Below are positions 13,030 to 25,996 of a stretch of 64,000 nucleotides of DNA, piece after piece. Position numbers and translations under genes: made by a program. Under the pieces are notes generated by a model. That model was not told the DNA's origin. It saw only the letters and a program-made list of their open reading frames with translations, and made no database searches. The stretch lies in contig ONZQ02000005.1 of NCBI GenBank assembly GCA_900312665.1, forward strand, positions 1,157,077-1,221,076. The letters are read 5' to 3'. Each line of letters begins with the position of its first letter. Position 1 is the stretch's first letter. Origin of the DNA: Cephalotrichum gorgonifer (lineage: Eukaryota > Ascomycota > Sordariomycetes > Microascales > Microascaceae).

Positions 13030-13623
13030 GACGTAGGATGGTGGCGGTTATTTCCGGGGGTACGTTCTCGTCGTGACTTGTTTGGAATTTGCGGGATCGG
13101 CTCATTGTGACCACGGTATATCTTATATAAGTAGTGCGATAATATGTCGTGGGACAGAGCTTGCTCTGGTGCCCGATTTGCTCTGGCGCCGGGCGTACCC
13201 TGGTCCCCGAGCACCAGCTGGGAAGCCCGCGATTTGGTAAACCCGTAGCTCGGTGACCCAGTAACATGGCATGGAATTTAATAGGCTCCAGAAGAGCCCT
13301 GGCGCAGCTTACGTATTCTGCGTGGCAACCGCCCGGAGTGGGTCCATGTGTATACAAAACGTGGGCTTCATTCAGTGTAAAGTCCCTCGAGGTCCACCGC
13401 GCTGTTGTACTAGAAGAGACGCTTGGGTTTTCTGGTATTTGCGGGAAATGGCGCACACCCTTGTCATATTTTAAGTGGGCTGTGACCTTTCCGCCGAAGA
13501 CAACTACGAAACGGCCCGGAGAGGAAAAGGGGGAGGGGGTGAAGGTGGGCTTTGGCCACAGTTGCCCAGGACCTCAGCTGATGTCGGTGCACCGGGCGTA
13601 CTCCGTACATCCATGGGAGCTGA

Positions 13624-13851
13624 CCTGAGGGTCCCAACTGGCTCAACCCTGCTCCCGGCGCTTAGCCCCAGTAAGTTAATGCTATGCATATCACAGTGAG
13701 GTCAGAAATGGAAGGTTGAGGTGCCCCCGGCGGCAAATGTGAGCCCGACCGAGGGTCCTAACCGATCCAACCCTGCGTCCCACCCTTAGACTAACGTCAA
13801 TTCATGCATGTCATGGTGATGTCAGAAATGGGATGTGGTTCGTGTTGAGGT
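13624..13851. repeat. diverged direct duplication of about 100 bp
   Basis: Copy 1 (13624-13722) and copy 2 (13749-13851) share the same order of blocks: GAGGGTCC, CAACCCTG, CTTAG, ATGC/GCAT, GTCAGAAATGG and GTTGAGGT. Spacing inside the copies is nearly equal and the offset is 125 bp. The copies have drifted strongly. Confidence 0.7.
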
Positions 13852-14027
13852 AACCCTCCGAAAGACACATATCTCCGTGATGTGATTGGCCGATAAGATT
13901 TTCTCGCTCGCCTCAGCTTCAGCTGACCCAAAATTTCCCCTTTAAAAACTCCGTACACCGAGCGAGAGCGCCCCTGATTGGTCGCCCCTCGTCTTACCTT
14001 TACCACGCCAAGGGGGACCACGGGAAC

Positions 14028-14066
14028 CTCGGGGACCTCCCTCGGGGACCTCCCTCGGGGACCTCA
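14028..14066 (+). repeat. three tandem 13-bp units, CTCGGGGACCTCC
   Basis: Three head-to-tail copies; the third differs at the last base. Each unit carries a CGG triplet, giving direct CGG repeats 13 bp apart. They lie about 245-285 bp upstream of the Zn2Cys6 regulator start. Confidence 0.85.
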
Positions 14067-14310
14067 CGAATTATCATTTTACTAATATTAGGTTGACTAA
14101 TCTGGATCGGGGACCATGAAAGTTTTTATCGCCACTTCGCAGTCTGAGGCTACAACTCGTCAGCACCCGGAGCTTGAAACAAGGTGGCGCTTGATTGGAA
14201 CTTGTTGGCAGCCGGTTTCACCTGCCTCTGGCCAGTCCCGTGACCTCGGGGGTCCTCATACCAATCTAGCTAGATAGGCGCAGCAGCCTCACCCAGGCTG
14301 GTTCCCTCCC

Positions 14311-16285
14311 TTGAATACATACCACAAACTGCCACCCATGATGAATTCAGCCCTTGATCCCCTCTCGCCGCAAACAGGTGAAATAGCCAACATGAATCCT
14401 AACAGTCCGGCCTCAAGCCCCACTGTCGAAGACAAAAGCAAGGCTCTTGTCGCTGCCGCGTGCCTCGCATGTCGGGCAAAACATCTAAAATGCGACGGTG
14501 TTAAGCCATGCGCGAGATGCGTTTCACGAAAGGTGGAGTGCAGCTTTGTTCAATCGCGTCGTGGATATAAGACATCTAGAAGGGCTAAGTCCAATTCAGA
14601 AGCACTGGACCCATCGGGTTAGTATGCTGTTGCTTGCACTCGTTGATTATGGCACTAAAGATGAAGTAGGTACCCAACCATGTCCGGCCGTCGCTCCGGA
14701 CCCTTCCTATTCCACAACAAGACCGGAAGCGGCTAGAATCATGACGGACGTATCCGTTGCGGGGCTACCCTCCGGTACGGATATACCAGGCAGCCCCAGT
14801 ATACCCCTTATTGGCAATACAGACGTCGCGTTTCTTACTGAGCCTTCCCAGAACTCCACGGCAACGCTCACAGATCGCTGTCTCGAGGCATTCTTCTACT
14901 ATATACACCCATCACATCCATTTGTCCTCCCACGGACCTACCTGTTTAACTATTTAAAAACCCGCCCTATGCCACATCTTTTGGCCGCAATACGCTACCT
15001 CGGCTCATTCTACGTCCAGTCAGCCCCCACATCATTGCTTGCCGAGGAGGCCATACACCAGCTATCTGCACCCTTGTGTCCAAGGGATGGTTTTACCGTC
15101 CAGGCGAACCTGCTGATGGTTATCGGACTCGACGGCAGCTCGGAGCTAAAGCGCGCCTCGGCCTTCCTGACACAGGCGGAGGAAATTGCATTAGAAATTG
15201 GGATGAATCAAAGAGAGTTTGCGAGCCTGAATGGCGAAGGCCTGCCCGTTCTCGAAGAGAGCTGGCGAAGGACGTGGTGGGAGCTCTTCGTTGTGGATGG
15301 AATGATCGCCGGCATGCATCAGCAGAGTTCTTTCTGGTTAAATCAGGTTTCGTCAACCGTCTTGCTTCCCTGCGACGAGCACGAGTATATGACAGGAGTA
15401 AGTATCCACTCTTTCTCTTGCTGGACCGTTCGACTGACCCATTCAGAATATCCCTCGCCCTCGCTCGCTAGAAGAATTCAACGATAGCGATTTCTCTGGA
15501 GATGATGTCGTATTCTCCTCGTTCACATACCGAATATCGGCCATTATAAACCTGTCTAGGATTCTAAACCTCCCAAAAGTTGGGTTTCCTGATGATCCGG
15601 CTATCGCCAGAACCGATGCGTACTTGGTCAATTGGACCCTGCATCTTCCACCGACGAGGAGGCTTGTTCTCGAAGAGGGGAAGGCAGACGAGATGCTGTT
15701 TCAGGCGCAAATGATCACCAACGCGTAAGTCCTTCGCCTATTTGGCTATATATGTGTGTGTGTATGTGCTGATAATTCTGCAGGAGTACCATCCTCCTCC
15801 ATAAACAACATTCTCGCTTGGATACCTCCGTTGCACGCAGTATTAATTCTTGCGCTCCTCATGAAGGTGTAGCTGGGGGACCAACCGACAATATCCATGC
15901 AGCAAAGGTTATCCAAGCCGCGAAGAATATCTCGGAACTCATTGCATTGCCCCTGCCCTTACTTAAACACACGCACTTCTTCACCTGCGTGATCACACTA
16001 GCTTCGATCGTCGACTTATCGTGTTGGGCGGCTCTGCTGCCGCCCAGTCAGGACGAAGCCCTCAAGCAGCGCATTCGTCTATACACCGGTGCTCAAAAAG
16101 CCATGGCTGCCGTGTGGCCGTCTGCGCAGAAAGTGCAGAAACAGGTGAAAGACGTGGCGCAAGAGGTGTTTTCTTCCCGCAGACTGGCGGCTGAAGAAGG
16201 ATTTTGGAACAGGTTCACGGAGGATGACATGATGAGTAGTCTGGCGGAAGATGAAATCATCATTAATGGGTTTCAATTGACCTAG
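14311..16285 (+). CDS. Zn(II)2Cys6 fungal transcription factor
   Basis: Nuclear DNA-binding regulator. Four exons (14311-14617, 14661-15397, 15447-15724, 15784-16285) give 607 aa. The binuclear zinc cluster spans Cys51-Cys77 with spacing C-x2-C-x6-C-x5-C-x2-C-x6-C, followed by a basic linker (SRRGYKTSRRAKS). From about residue 190 the fungal-specific regulatory domain can be seen (LEAFFYYIHPSHPFV, a helix with EEIALEIGMNQ, and EESWRRTWWELFVVDG). The first intron is only 43 nt, the weakest part of the model, but it is the only join that keeps frame. In-frame Mets at 14338 and 14341 are alternative starts. It lies between the ABC transporter (divergent) and a sugar transporter (convergent); either could be a target, but this is inference. 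Confidence 0.9.
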
Positions 16286-16926
16286 GATAGAAAGTCACAT
16301 CCGAATTAGAAATATCTGCTAGATCAATTAAAATCTTTCCGTTGGAGCCCCGCTCAGTATCGCGCAGAATAGCTTAGAGTGGTTGTAAATGTGGGAAGAC
16401 TTGGGAAGACTTAGGGATAGAAAGAGGGGTAGACGGCACCTAAAGGAGTAGGAAGACCCCGAAGGCCCAGTGTCAGGGGCATACAGGCAACAGGCAAGGT
16501 ACGGTACTTGTAGTGTTCAGTTGCCACACACATGCGCCTGTTCTCCCACGATGATGGGTATCATACTGTTGGAATATGGGAGTGGTGGTAGGGCAGCAAT
16601 GACATAGAGACAAGGGCGGCGGCCAAACACCTGCGTTCCGTTCTATTTCGACTCAGTGGGGGGTATTTTATAAGTGAACGTAACGTCTTTTACAATAGCC
16701 TAGGAGGCTGCCCCCCGCTACCCTGGCTGAGGGAATGAAGAGAGGAGAGGAAAAGGCTGTCTTGGTTGTCTTAGTTGTCTGCACCTCTGAAGGAGGGATA
16801 AAGATACTTAAATACTGTGGACCTGCCTTGAGAGGGCCTGCCTCAAAGATAAACAAATAGACAAACAAGAGAAAGAGATTTGACCAACAGCGGGAGCCAG
16901 CCTCCAATATTTACTCGTTTTTACCT
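16286..16926. other. intergenic, convergent 3' ends
   Basis: Between the ends of the Zn2Cys6 regulator and the sugar transporter. No gene or repeat recognised. Confidence 0.5.
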
Positions 16927-18993
16927 CTACCTGCGGCGGTTCACATCGGCCGATTCGATCTGCTCCAATTCGGCCTTTTCCTTGCTGTCGTATATGACGG
17001 CCTGCTGCCTGCGCTCTTCCAGGATATCGTCCATGCTCCTTCTCTGCACCAGCGACATCCAGACCGTCTTCGCCGTACTCTGGTTGAAAAGTCTGTCCAT
17101 GTCTTCGAGGGTGAGGCCTGAATGGAGTTAGTAGTGTTCTTTTTTTGTTTTTGGCAAGCAAGGTCTGCAGGCTTCTTTAGCTTACCCTTCGTCTCAGGAA
17201 CGAAGAATAGGGCCCAGAAACCCATGATTATCATGAGCGCGCCAAAGAACATATATGTCCCGTATCCTAGGGATGTAATCATGTAGGGCGTCGTGCGGGA
17301 GATGAGGAAGCTCCATAGCCACTGGTCTGCCGTAGTAATGGCGGTGCAGAGCATTCTGATGTCTATGCAATGGTATTAGCAAGACATTTATAAGCGAGGC
17401 TTCGTCCTGACATACCGATTGGGAAAATCTCAGAGCAATACACCCATGTAATGCCCTGCCACGTGGCGCAGTAAATCAAGCCATAAAGATATACGCAAAC
17501 TGCATAATGGTCAGCATCATCTTGAACGCCAGTTAGCTGGTGCTGCAATAACGTACCCATGGCTAGATATCCCCACCCGTCCCGCTGGGTTTCGCCGGCA
17601 GCAGCAGCTGCTGCGGGATCCGCCCTCATCACGTAGCCTCCGATGTACCACATCGGGATAGAGCCTATGAAGGCGCCCCAGATCAGGCCCTTCCGCCGAC
17701 CTACCCGTTCGACGAGCCAGACGGAGAAGATAATCATGCCCAGGGTCTTGGCGATGCCGTAGAATCCGGTCGCAAAGAGCTTGGTGCTTGTGCCCGTGAT
17801 TCCCAGAGTCTCGAAGATGCGTGGCGCGTCTGCAAGGTCGTCAGTGGCCAGTTACTCATATAAAGGCAAACTGAATACCACTTACAGTACGTGATGATAT
17901 TGACACCGGTAAGATTCTGGCAGGCCATGAGCAAGAGGCCGATCATGATTCGGTTTCGCACACCCTTCTGCAGGAGTCGCTTGAACATTTCAGGGTAGGT
18001 CATCCGGTTGGCGGTGCGCTCCTCGACCTGCTGCCGGATATCCGACAGCTCATCTCGGATGTAAGGGTGGTCGGCGGGCAAATCCCGGAGGTGCACTAGG
18101 ATTTTCTCCGCCTCCTCCCACCGGTCCTTACGGGCGAGCCAACGAGGAGATTCAGGGCACATCAGCATCCCGGCGCACAGGAGCGCACCTGGCACGAGCT
18201 GGATCCCGAGAGGGACTACCCATTGGGCGGCTTGGTTATCAGGGATTGTTCGGTCGCAGGCATAGTTGATCTGGAGAATCATTAACGACTACACCAGTGT
18301 CCCGGGTCGTAGGCAACCTACCCAGAATCCTAGCATGCCTCCACCTTGAGATGCAACCTATCGTGTGTCAGCTCGAGACCTCCCCATCGTGACAACCCGA
18401 CCAGGACTGAGACGAACCTCAAAGATGCCAATCAGACGGCCTCTAATAGACGGCGGTGAGGTCTCAGCAATGTATACCGGGACAATCAGCGACGCTGATC
18501 CAATACCTAGGCCGGCAATGGCGCGTCCCATGATGAGCATAGCGAGTTTTCCGTGGCTGGCTGTCATCAGCGTGCCTCCAATGATAAAGACAGCAGCAGC
18601 GAGAAAAATGGCTTTCTTGCGGCCGAACTTCTCAGCCAGCGGGAAACTCAGGAGAGACCCGAAGAAGCAGCCGGCCTGGAAGGTAGAGACGATGTTGCCC
18701 TGGAGAGTATCGCGGTCTTTCCCCGACGTATTGACCAACCCAAAATCTCTCTTGAAAGAGTCCAGGGCCATGGTCCCGCCAATGACGGAAGTGTCATATC
18801 CCACTAGAGAATAAAGGTCAGGAAAAACCGTTCAACGGAAACCATCATGTGCCCACGATTGACGCGGCAGGAAATATGCAGACAACTTACTAGCGATGGC
18901 GGACATGGACGCTATGATGGCAGTCATATGGATGCGCCAGTTCCTGACGCTCTTGGGGTCGTTGGTCCCCTCAGCATGAAGGCTGAACCCCAT
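16927..18993 (-). CDS. MFS sugar transporter (sugar porter family)
   Basis: Plasma-membrane sugar permease with 12 predicted helices. Eight exons (18993-18891, 18803-18418, 18357-18322, 18270-17886, 17829-17557, 17499-17416, 17362-17186, 17117-16927) give 544 aa; one exon is only 36 nt. Sugar-porter signatures in order: GYDTSVIGG in the first helix, EKFGRKKA, GRAIAGLGIGSASLIVPVYI, PESPRWLARKDRWEEA, the LVERVGRRKG loop, and the C-terminal PETKGLTLEDMDRLF. The order and motifs match fungal hexose, pentose or quinate-type porters; I cannot tell the substrate. The ATG codon in GYDT is split by an intron, so a single-exon reading would miss the N-terminal 34 residues. It is convergent with the Zn2Cys6 gene. 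Confidence 0.94.
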
Positions 18994-20394
18994 CTTGATG
19001 GAAAGGTTCCAGCAAGGGAGTAAAGTTTGCTTGTCGGGGTTGTACGCCCGAATTTGTTGATGATCCTGGTTAAGACAGCAGTATACTCTGGCGATGCAGT
19101 TTCTGTTGTTGCCTTGTCCAAAATACTCAAAACCTGGCAAGGACGTGGGATATATATTATATAGCCTGTGATCGGATCGGATACATGGCCGGAAATCTTC
19201 GTCCAGGAGAGGAGAGTTTCGCTAGAAATCCTGTCCTTTGCGTAGCAGTTATTAGACGTCCCTAGATTTTCCGGGATGGTCAGACATGAGATGGCGGGGA
19301 AGCGGGGAAGGGCCAGGGTCAGAGTTACACCCATGGCTCGAGCTTTTTTGCTTCTCCGGTATCCGCCACTTTTCAGGAAATCCTGGTGTGAAAAGCAAGC
19401 ATGATGAGATGATGATCCCTGTCGTCCCCATGATTCACACGCACCAGTGGGACCGACAAGCAAATGACATTACCAAAGCCGATGGGCTCTGCAGGCACAG
19501 CCACTTCTAGCGTGTCTTGATTGATTGTTGAGGGGCCGTCCTCGCAAGTAATGTGCTGTTTGGCATGAGCTTAACTTGGGGAAAGTGGAGTCGTGGGGAA
19601 CAAAGGGGCCGGAATAGGAAGGTCCTCCACACGAGACTAGATCGCCCCCCACTCACCATGCAACTTGCCGGCAAATTGTTTGGAGAAGCAGGTCTGGGAA
19701 CTAGGAATCATCTCAGAGCGATCGTTCTCTTCGCGAGATGGGTACTAAAGTAGTTGGAGATGACTTGTAAGAAGATGTAATTCGGCTGATGGATCAACTT
19801 GTAGGTAATATTCGCCGCCTGGACGGATGATGCCATGCCCCCCCCCTTTCCTGTTTGCCTGAGCGTTTGTAGTTCTCGCGCTGTGTAGACAGAGAGTATC
19901 TTTTTTTTTGCACCCCCCCTTCTCTCTTTTACAAGTTCTTGTCTCGAGTTCGGGAACTAACTACTACCGGATGTCTCCGACGACTGGCGCAGAGGCCCAG
20001 ACCGCCGAGAACAGGGTTCGTTTGGCTGATTACGTAAAGTGCGGCTGCATGTCGGGTCGGATCCGGGCCTGGATTTTTCACACCGACAAGGTGCACGCAC
20101 TTATTAAAAACTTGCCATTATACCATCGAGAACCCACTCACCTCCAAGCCCATCAACACTTTAACAAACGCGGGGATGGATCCGAACCCCCCCTTGCACA
20201 GCCCCATGCTACCTACTCCCGACGGGCGCTAGAGCTGTCGACTCTCCATCACATTCGCGCGACTCCGCAAGGTAAGGTCTGCGAATTCCTCGTCGTGGAC
20301 CCACCCACGACAGGATGAGATAACCTGGGGAAGGACCCGATCACCAAAACGATAGTGCCCTTCTGATTTACTCGCAGGACAATGAGCCGATGGC
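18994..20394. other. intergenic, sugar transporter promoter side
   Basis: No gene recognised. Includes T and C homopolymer runs near 19840-19920. Confidence 0.45.
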
Positions 20395-21240
20395 TAACAG
20401 ACCCCGCCTACACAGCCTCATTCTCATCCCAAAGGACGCCTAACCCTCTGGGTTCCGAGCCGTGACCCGCGAGTCTCCGTGGCAAGGGGACGGTGTGATC
20501 GATGACTACCCTGTGGGAGGATCATGATATCCCGTTGCTTTAGGGGTCGACGGCCGAGGACCTACGAACTCCGCATGCATAGCCACATTCCCCTTTGGAA
20601 GGACGCTAAAGCTTCCGGTTCTACATCGTGATCCATGAGTCTCTCGGACAAACGGACAGTGTGATGGACGGCTAGCTTGCAGGGGGATCGTGATATCCCG
20701 TTGCTTGCGGGGGAACGACCGAGAATCTAGGGACTCGGCAAGCATAGCCTCCATATGCTCTTGGAAGGATGCACGCCTTCAGAACCCTGCATCACTGCCC
20801 CCTGAACCTTGGCGATGAATGGATAGCGTGCTGGATTAGCAATCCGGGAGATGAGTCCATGGGGGAGATCCTCCGCATACACAGCCTCCTACCTATCTCC
20901 CGGAAGGAGTCAAAGACGACAGTTTAGCATCGTCGTGCTTCCGAGTCCTCGCGATGAACTGGTGTCATGCCTTGCCGAGGGATAACCGGAGTTCCGATCA
21001 TCACTATCACATCACTCGTGGAGAAAATGATCGAGTGCTCATGAAGTTTCTCATACACAGCCTCAGACTTCCCTTGAAAGGAGCGAAGTGTCACGAATCT
21101 GCCTCACCGCAACCCGTAAACACCCATGGCACTCGATGTCGTGCCGCAGGCATGACGGGCAATACAATCGTTGCAATCACACACCTCGGAGATAGAGTTG
21201 TCCGATTGCCAACATAGATGCACCGCCTCACGCTATACTG
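20395..21240. repeat. decayed tandem array, unit about 165 bp
   Basis: A core resembling CAYAGCCTC followed by a CCTTGGAAGGA-like block recurs at 20411, 20578, 20743, 20880 and 21056, spacings 167, 165, 137 and 176. A second block, GATATCCCGTTGCTT, occurs at 165-bp distance (near 20525 and 20691). A weaker sixth unit may start near 21215. No long reading frame runs through the array. Confidence 0.7.
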
Positions 21241-22360
21241 CTCGCCAATACTTTCCTCTCTAGCTAAGCCCTTGATGGTGTGGTGAAGTTGGTCGTGGCA
21301 ACAAAAACCCGCCGGAGTTCGGTTGTGGGCGGCAAACTATTCCTTGAAGCAGCAACGTCTATACCCCTTTCACGACAATCCCATCATTTCCGACATACTC
21401 CGCTCTTCTCGGTGACTTCGAAGTTGCACAGCCCCATCGGCCTCGGTCAAGGCAATTTCAGAGCCCAGCATCTGTACAAACTATCACCCATTTGGGCCAA
21501 CGGCATTTCTACCCCAATATCTGACTATAGAAATCTGCCTCGCAACCCCCTCTTCAAGAACCTCCATAGGGATGCAAACCACCACAAAGGAGTGCAATGC
21601 CGATTTGTTTTCGTCCTTTTGCCGAAGTGGAACCCCATAGGATGTCCAGTCGTCGGGAGTACTTTGAAAAATAAAATATGAGGTTGCGCTGATTAGAGTG
21701 AAAGAAAGGGGGCTGTGCATGCAAGTGACTGGAGTGCAAGGAGGGGCTCCCCATAGCTGGTCGTCCTATTAGCTTGATCTCCACAAAACGTAGAAGGGTC
21801 GAGTAAAGTCAAATTAGGCAAGCGATAACGCGGAGAAATATCGGATAGAACAGAAAAGAGATACTTTCCCGTTTCATGCCATATTCCGAGTCATCTTAGA
21901 TCGGCGGGCAAGGCATTATTTGTGATCGGCCGTCGGGGCTCATGATTGGAACTTCTGGTGCAAAGATGTCTGTGGGCCGAGCTTCAAGTGGACCGGTCGG
22001 TGGGGCGTTCAAGGGGGCGTGGGGGCAGCGGGGGATATCCAAATGGGCCTGGGTACCAAAGTATACTGGATCTGGGCTACGAAGCGCTCATGGCATAAAC
22101 ACATCGACTAAGCTCCGCCAACACTTTGGGGCGGGGGAACCACTTTGGACTCAGCCTCCCTGACAAAATCCAGCCCCTCCGCTCTCCCAGTATAATAACA
22201 TCTTACGCACCCGTTGGAAATGCACTTTGATATCCGGAGTTCAAGACAGACATCAAGCTTAAACACAACCTACTACACCTCCCCTACTTCATGAGACACT
22301 CCTGCCCTCACGGATCTTCCCCTTGATGAGACAAATCTGGCCATCACTGATCCCGTCACG
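21241..22360. other. intergenic, Ca2+ pump promoter side
   Basis: Non-coding as far as I can see; includes G-rich stretches near 21990-22035. No regulatory site assigned. Confidence 0.45.
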
Positions 22361-25300
22361 ATGGCGAGCAACACACTTACCCCCACGCTCCACGTGGACA
22401 CGCGGCAACGTGCCGTCAGTAACGCGGACACCATCTACTCCGCCGCATCGAACCCTTTCCGCACCCCGGCTACTACTATTTGTGCGCCTTCAATCGTCGC
22501 CGAGGACGCGGAGACCGCACTGAAGCCTGACCCGGGCACGGAAGACGACTTCCGGGTCGAAAACAACCCCTTCGCATTCTCGCCAGGCCAGCTTGGCAAG
22601 CTGTTCAACCCCAAGTCTCTCGCTGCTTTCCGAGCCCTCGGTGGTCTCCGCGGTATCGCCCGCGGCCTCCAGACGGATACTAGTTCTGGATTGAGCGTCG
22701 ACGAGACGTCCGTCCCGTCACGAGTGTCTTTCGGTGAGGCCGTTAAGCTTTCATCGGCGGATGGGCCTGCGAAGCAAGCACAACAACCTTCCGCTACCTC
22801 CGAGGCGTTTTCGGACCGCATTCGCGTATACAAGCGCAACATTCTGCCCCCTAAAAAGGCTACGCCCTTTTGGAAGCTCATGTGGATAGCCTACAACGAT
22901 AAGGTCCTTATTCTTCTCACTGTCGCTGCCGTCATATCTCTAGCCTTGGGTCTGTACGAAACACTAGGTGTCGAGCACCCACCGGGATCGCCGACCCCGA
23001 TAGACTGGGTAGAGGGTGTTGCCATCTGTGCTGCCATCATCATCGTTACGGGAGTCGGCTCCCTCAATGACTGGCAGAAGGAGCGGGCATTTGTCAGACT
23101 TAACGCCAAGAAAGACGACCGTGAAATCAAGGTCATTCGCTCCGGCACCTCTTTCATGATCAACGTCCAGGACGTCTTGGTCGGCGATGTCCTCCATCTC
23201 GAACCTGGCGACTTGGTGCCTGTTGACGGCATCTTCATTGACGGCCATGACCTTAAGTGCGACGAGTCCTCTGCTACCGGGGAATCCGATGCACTGAAGA
23301 AGACTGGCGGCGACCAAGTCATGCAGGCACTGGAATCAGGCCAAAATGCTGCAGACCTCGACCCATTCATCATCTCCGGCGCCAAGGTGCTAGAAGGTAG
23401 GTAACATACATTTCCCGGAAACTTAAATTTTATCTAACGTTTGCAGGCATGGGTACGTTTGTATGTACCTCGGTCGGAGTCAACAGCAGCTTCGGCAAGA
23501 TCATGATGTCTGTCCGCACAGAGGTCGAGCCTACTCCGCTGCAGAAGAAACTCGAAGGCCTTGCCCTTGCCATCGCGAAGCTCGGCGGCGGCGCTGCCTC
23601 GATAATGTTCTTTGTCCTACTATTCCGGTTCGTTGCGGGTTTGTCCGGAGATGGCCGCACGCCAGCGGAGAAGGCGTCTTCATTCATGGACATTCTCATC
23701 GTCGCCATCACCATTATCGTAGTGGCCGTCCCCGAGGGTCTACCGCTCGCTGTGACGCTTGCCCTCGCGTTCGCCACGACGAGGCTTCTTAAGGAGAATA
23801 ACCTGGTGCGTGTCCTTCGCGCTTGCGAGACTATGGGCAACGCAACAACTATCTGCTCCGACAAGACGGGCACCTTGGTAAGTTTGACTCCGACGTACCT
23901 CACTACGAGTTCACATTGAACTGACATATTCCAGACAACGAATAAGATGACCGTTGTGGCTGGCGCCTTCGGGAACTCCAGCTTCGCCACCTCCGAGACG
24001 GAAAGCAGCTCCGAGCAGTCAATGTCTCAGTGGGCCGGCAGTCTCACGAACGTCACAAAAGAAGCAATTGTACAGTCGGTCGCCATAAACTCCACTGCAT
24101 TCCAGGGCACCGAAGACGGCCAGACCGTCTTCATCGGATCAAAGACAGAGACAGCACTGCTCCAGCTCGCCAAAGACCACCTCGGCTTACAGTCTCTTTC
24201 CGAGACCCGCGCCAACGAGCAAGTCCTACAGATGATGCCATTCGATTCGGGGAAAAAGTGCATGGGTGTCGTTATCAGGCTTCGCTCCGGCAGCGGCTAC
24301 CGCCTCCTCGTTAAGGGCGCTTCTGAGATCCTTCTCGGGTACTGCTCTATGAAGGCTGATCTCCATTCTTTAACGGAAGAGCCGCTCACCTCCACTGACC
24401 GCGACTCGCTTCGCGAAACCATCGACAAATACGCCAGCAAATCTCTTCGGACCATTGGTCTCATCTACAAGGACTTCAAACAGTGGCCACCCTCGCATGC
24501 GACTACTACCGATGGAAACGTAGAGTTCTCGTCCCTTCTCAAGGACCTCATTTTCCTTGGTGTCGTCGGCATCCAGGACCCTGTTCGCCCCGGCGTCCCG
24601 GAGGCGGTTCGCAAGGCACAGCTCGCTGGCGTCACCGTCCGCATGGTCACCGGAGACAACATCATCACGGCACGAGCCATCGCAACCGAATGCGGCATCT
24701 ACACCGATGGAATTGTCATGGAGGGGCCCGTGTTCCGAGCTCTCTCTGAGGAGGACATGAATGCGACTCTCCCCAAGTTGCAGGTCCTGGCTCGCTCGTC
24801 TCCAGAGGACAAGAGGATTCTAGTGACAAAATTGAAGGCGCTTGGTGAGACTGTCGCAGTGACTGGAGATGGCACCAACGATGCACCAGCTCTCAAAGCT
24901 GCCGATGTCGGCTTCTCCATGGGTATTTCTGGTACCGAGGTAGCCAAGGAGGCGTCCTCTATCGTGCTAATGGATGACAACTTTACCTCCATCGTTACGG
25001 CGCTCAAGTGGGGCCGGGCAGTCAACGACGCAGTTCAGAAATTCCTACAGGTATGTCTACATCACTTTGAAAGAATCAAGGTTGGAACCCCTCTAACTGC
25101 AACAGTTCCAAATCACTGTCAACATTACCGCTGTCCTCCTAGCTTTCATCACGGCGGTCTTCAATGAGGACATGAAGTCCGTCCTCACCGCTGTACAGCT
25201 TCTATGGGTCAACCTCATCATGGACACCTTTGCCGCATTGGCGCTCGCGACCGACCCGCCAACGGAGAAGATCCTGGACAGGCCGCCTCAGGGGAAGAAG

Positions 25301-25996
25301 TCCCCCCTCATCACCACAAACGTGAGTTCTAAAAGCTTCTAATAGCCCTCCTCAGTTTCTATGGTCCGAAAACTCGTACTAATGCCCGACTTATAGATGT
25401 GGAAGATGATCACCGGCCAGGCCATCTACCAACTAGTCGTTACCCTCGTCTTGTACTTCGCCGGTCCTGAGATCCTCAGCTACGACCGCAATAACGAGAC
25501 CCAAATGCTCGAGCTTGATACTATAGTCTTCAACACTTTCGTCTGGATGCAAATCTTCAACGAGTTCAACAACCGCCGCCTGGACAACAAGTTCAACATC
25601 TTCGAGGGCGTTCATCGGAACAAGTTCTTCATCTTCATCAACTGCCTGATGGTCGGTCTCCAAGTGGCAATCGTCTTTATCGGCTCAAGGGCGTTCGAGA
25701 TCAAGCCTGGCGGCCTTAAGGGCGAGCAGTGGGCCATCTCACTGGTTGCTGCCGTAATGTGCCTGCCCTGGGCTATCCTCGTTCGCCTCTTCCCCGATGC
25801 GTGGTTTGCTACTATTGCGGGAATTGTTGGAAGGCCCTTCAAGGCCGTGTTTACGTTTGTCGGAAAGGGCTGTTCGAAGGTCACTGGAGTTTTCAAGAAG
25901 AAGCCGCAGCTGGATATGGAAGCGAACAGCGGTGCGCCCGCAGTCGTTATCTCTGAGGTGGCCACTCACGAGGTCAGCGAGGAGAAGGGAAGGTAA
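22361..25996 (+). CDS. P-type Ca2+-ATPase, PMCA (IIB) type
   Basis: ATP-driven Ca2+ pump of the yeast Pmc1 group, which by family moves cytosolic Ca2+ into the vacuole. Five exons (22361-23396, 23447-23877, 23935-25050, 25106-25321, 25397-25996) give 1132 aa. Landmarks: Ser/Thr-rich N-tail, DESSATGESD actuator loop, PEGLPLAV in helix M4, phosphorylation site DKTGT with Asp484, KGASEILL nucleotide-binding region, MVTGDN and TGDGTNDAPALKAADVG hinge motifs, then about six C-terminal membrane helices with VNLIMDT and FNTFVWMQIFNEFNNR. The protein ends in a short tail without the long calmodulin-binding extension of animal PMCAs. All key catalytic residues are intact. Confidence 0.97.
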
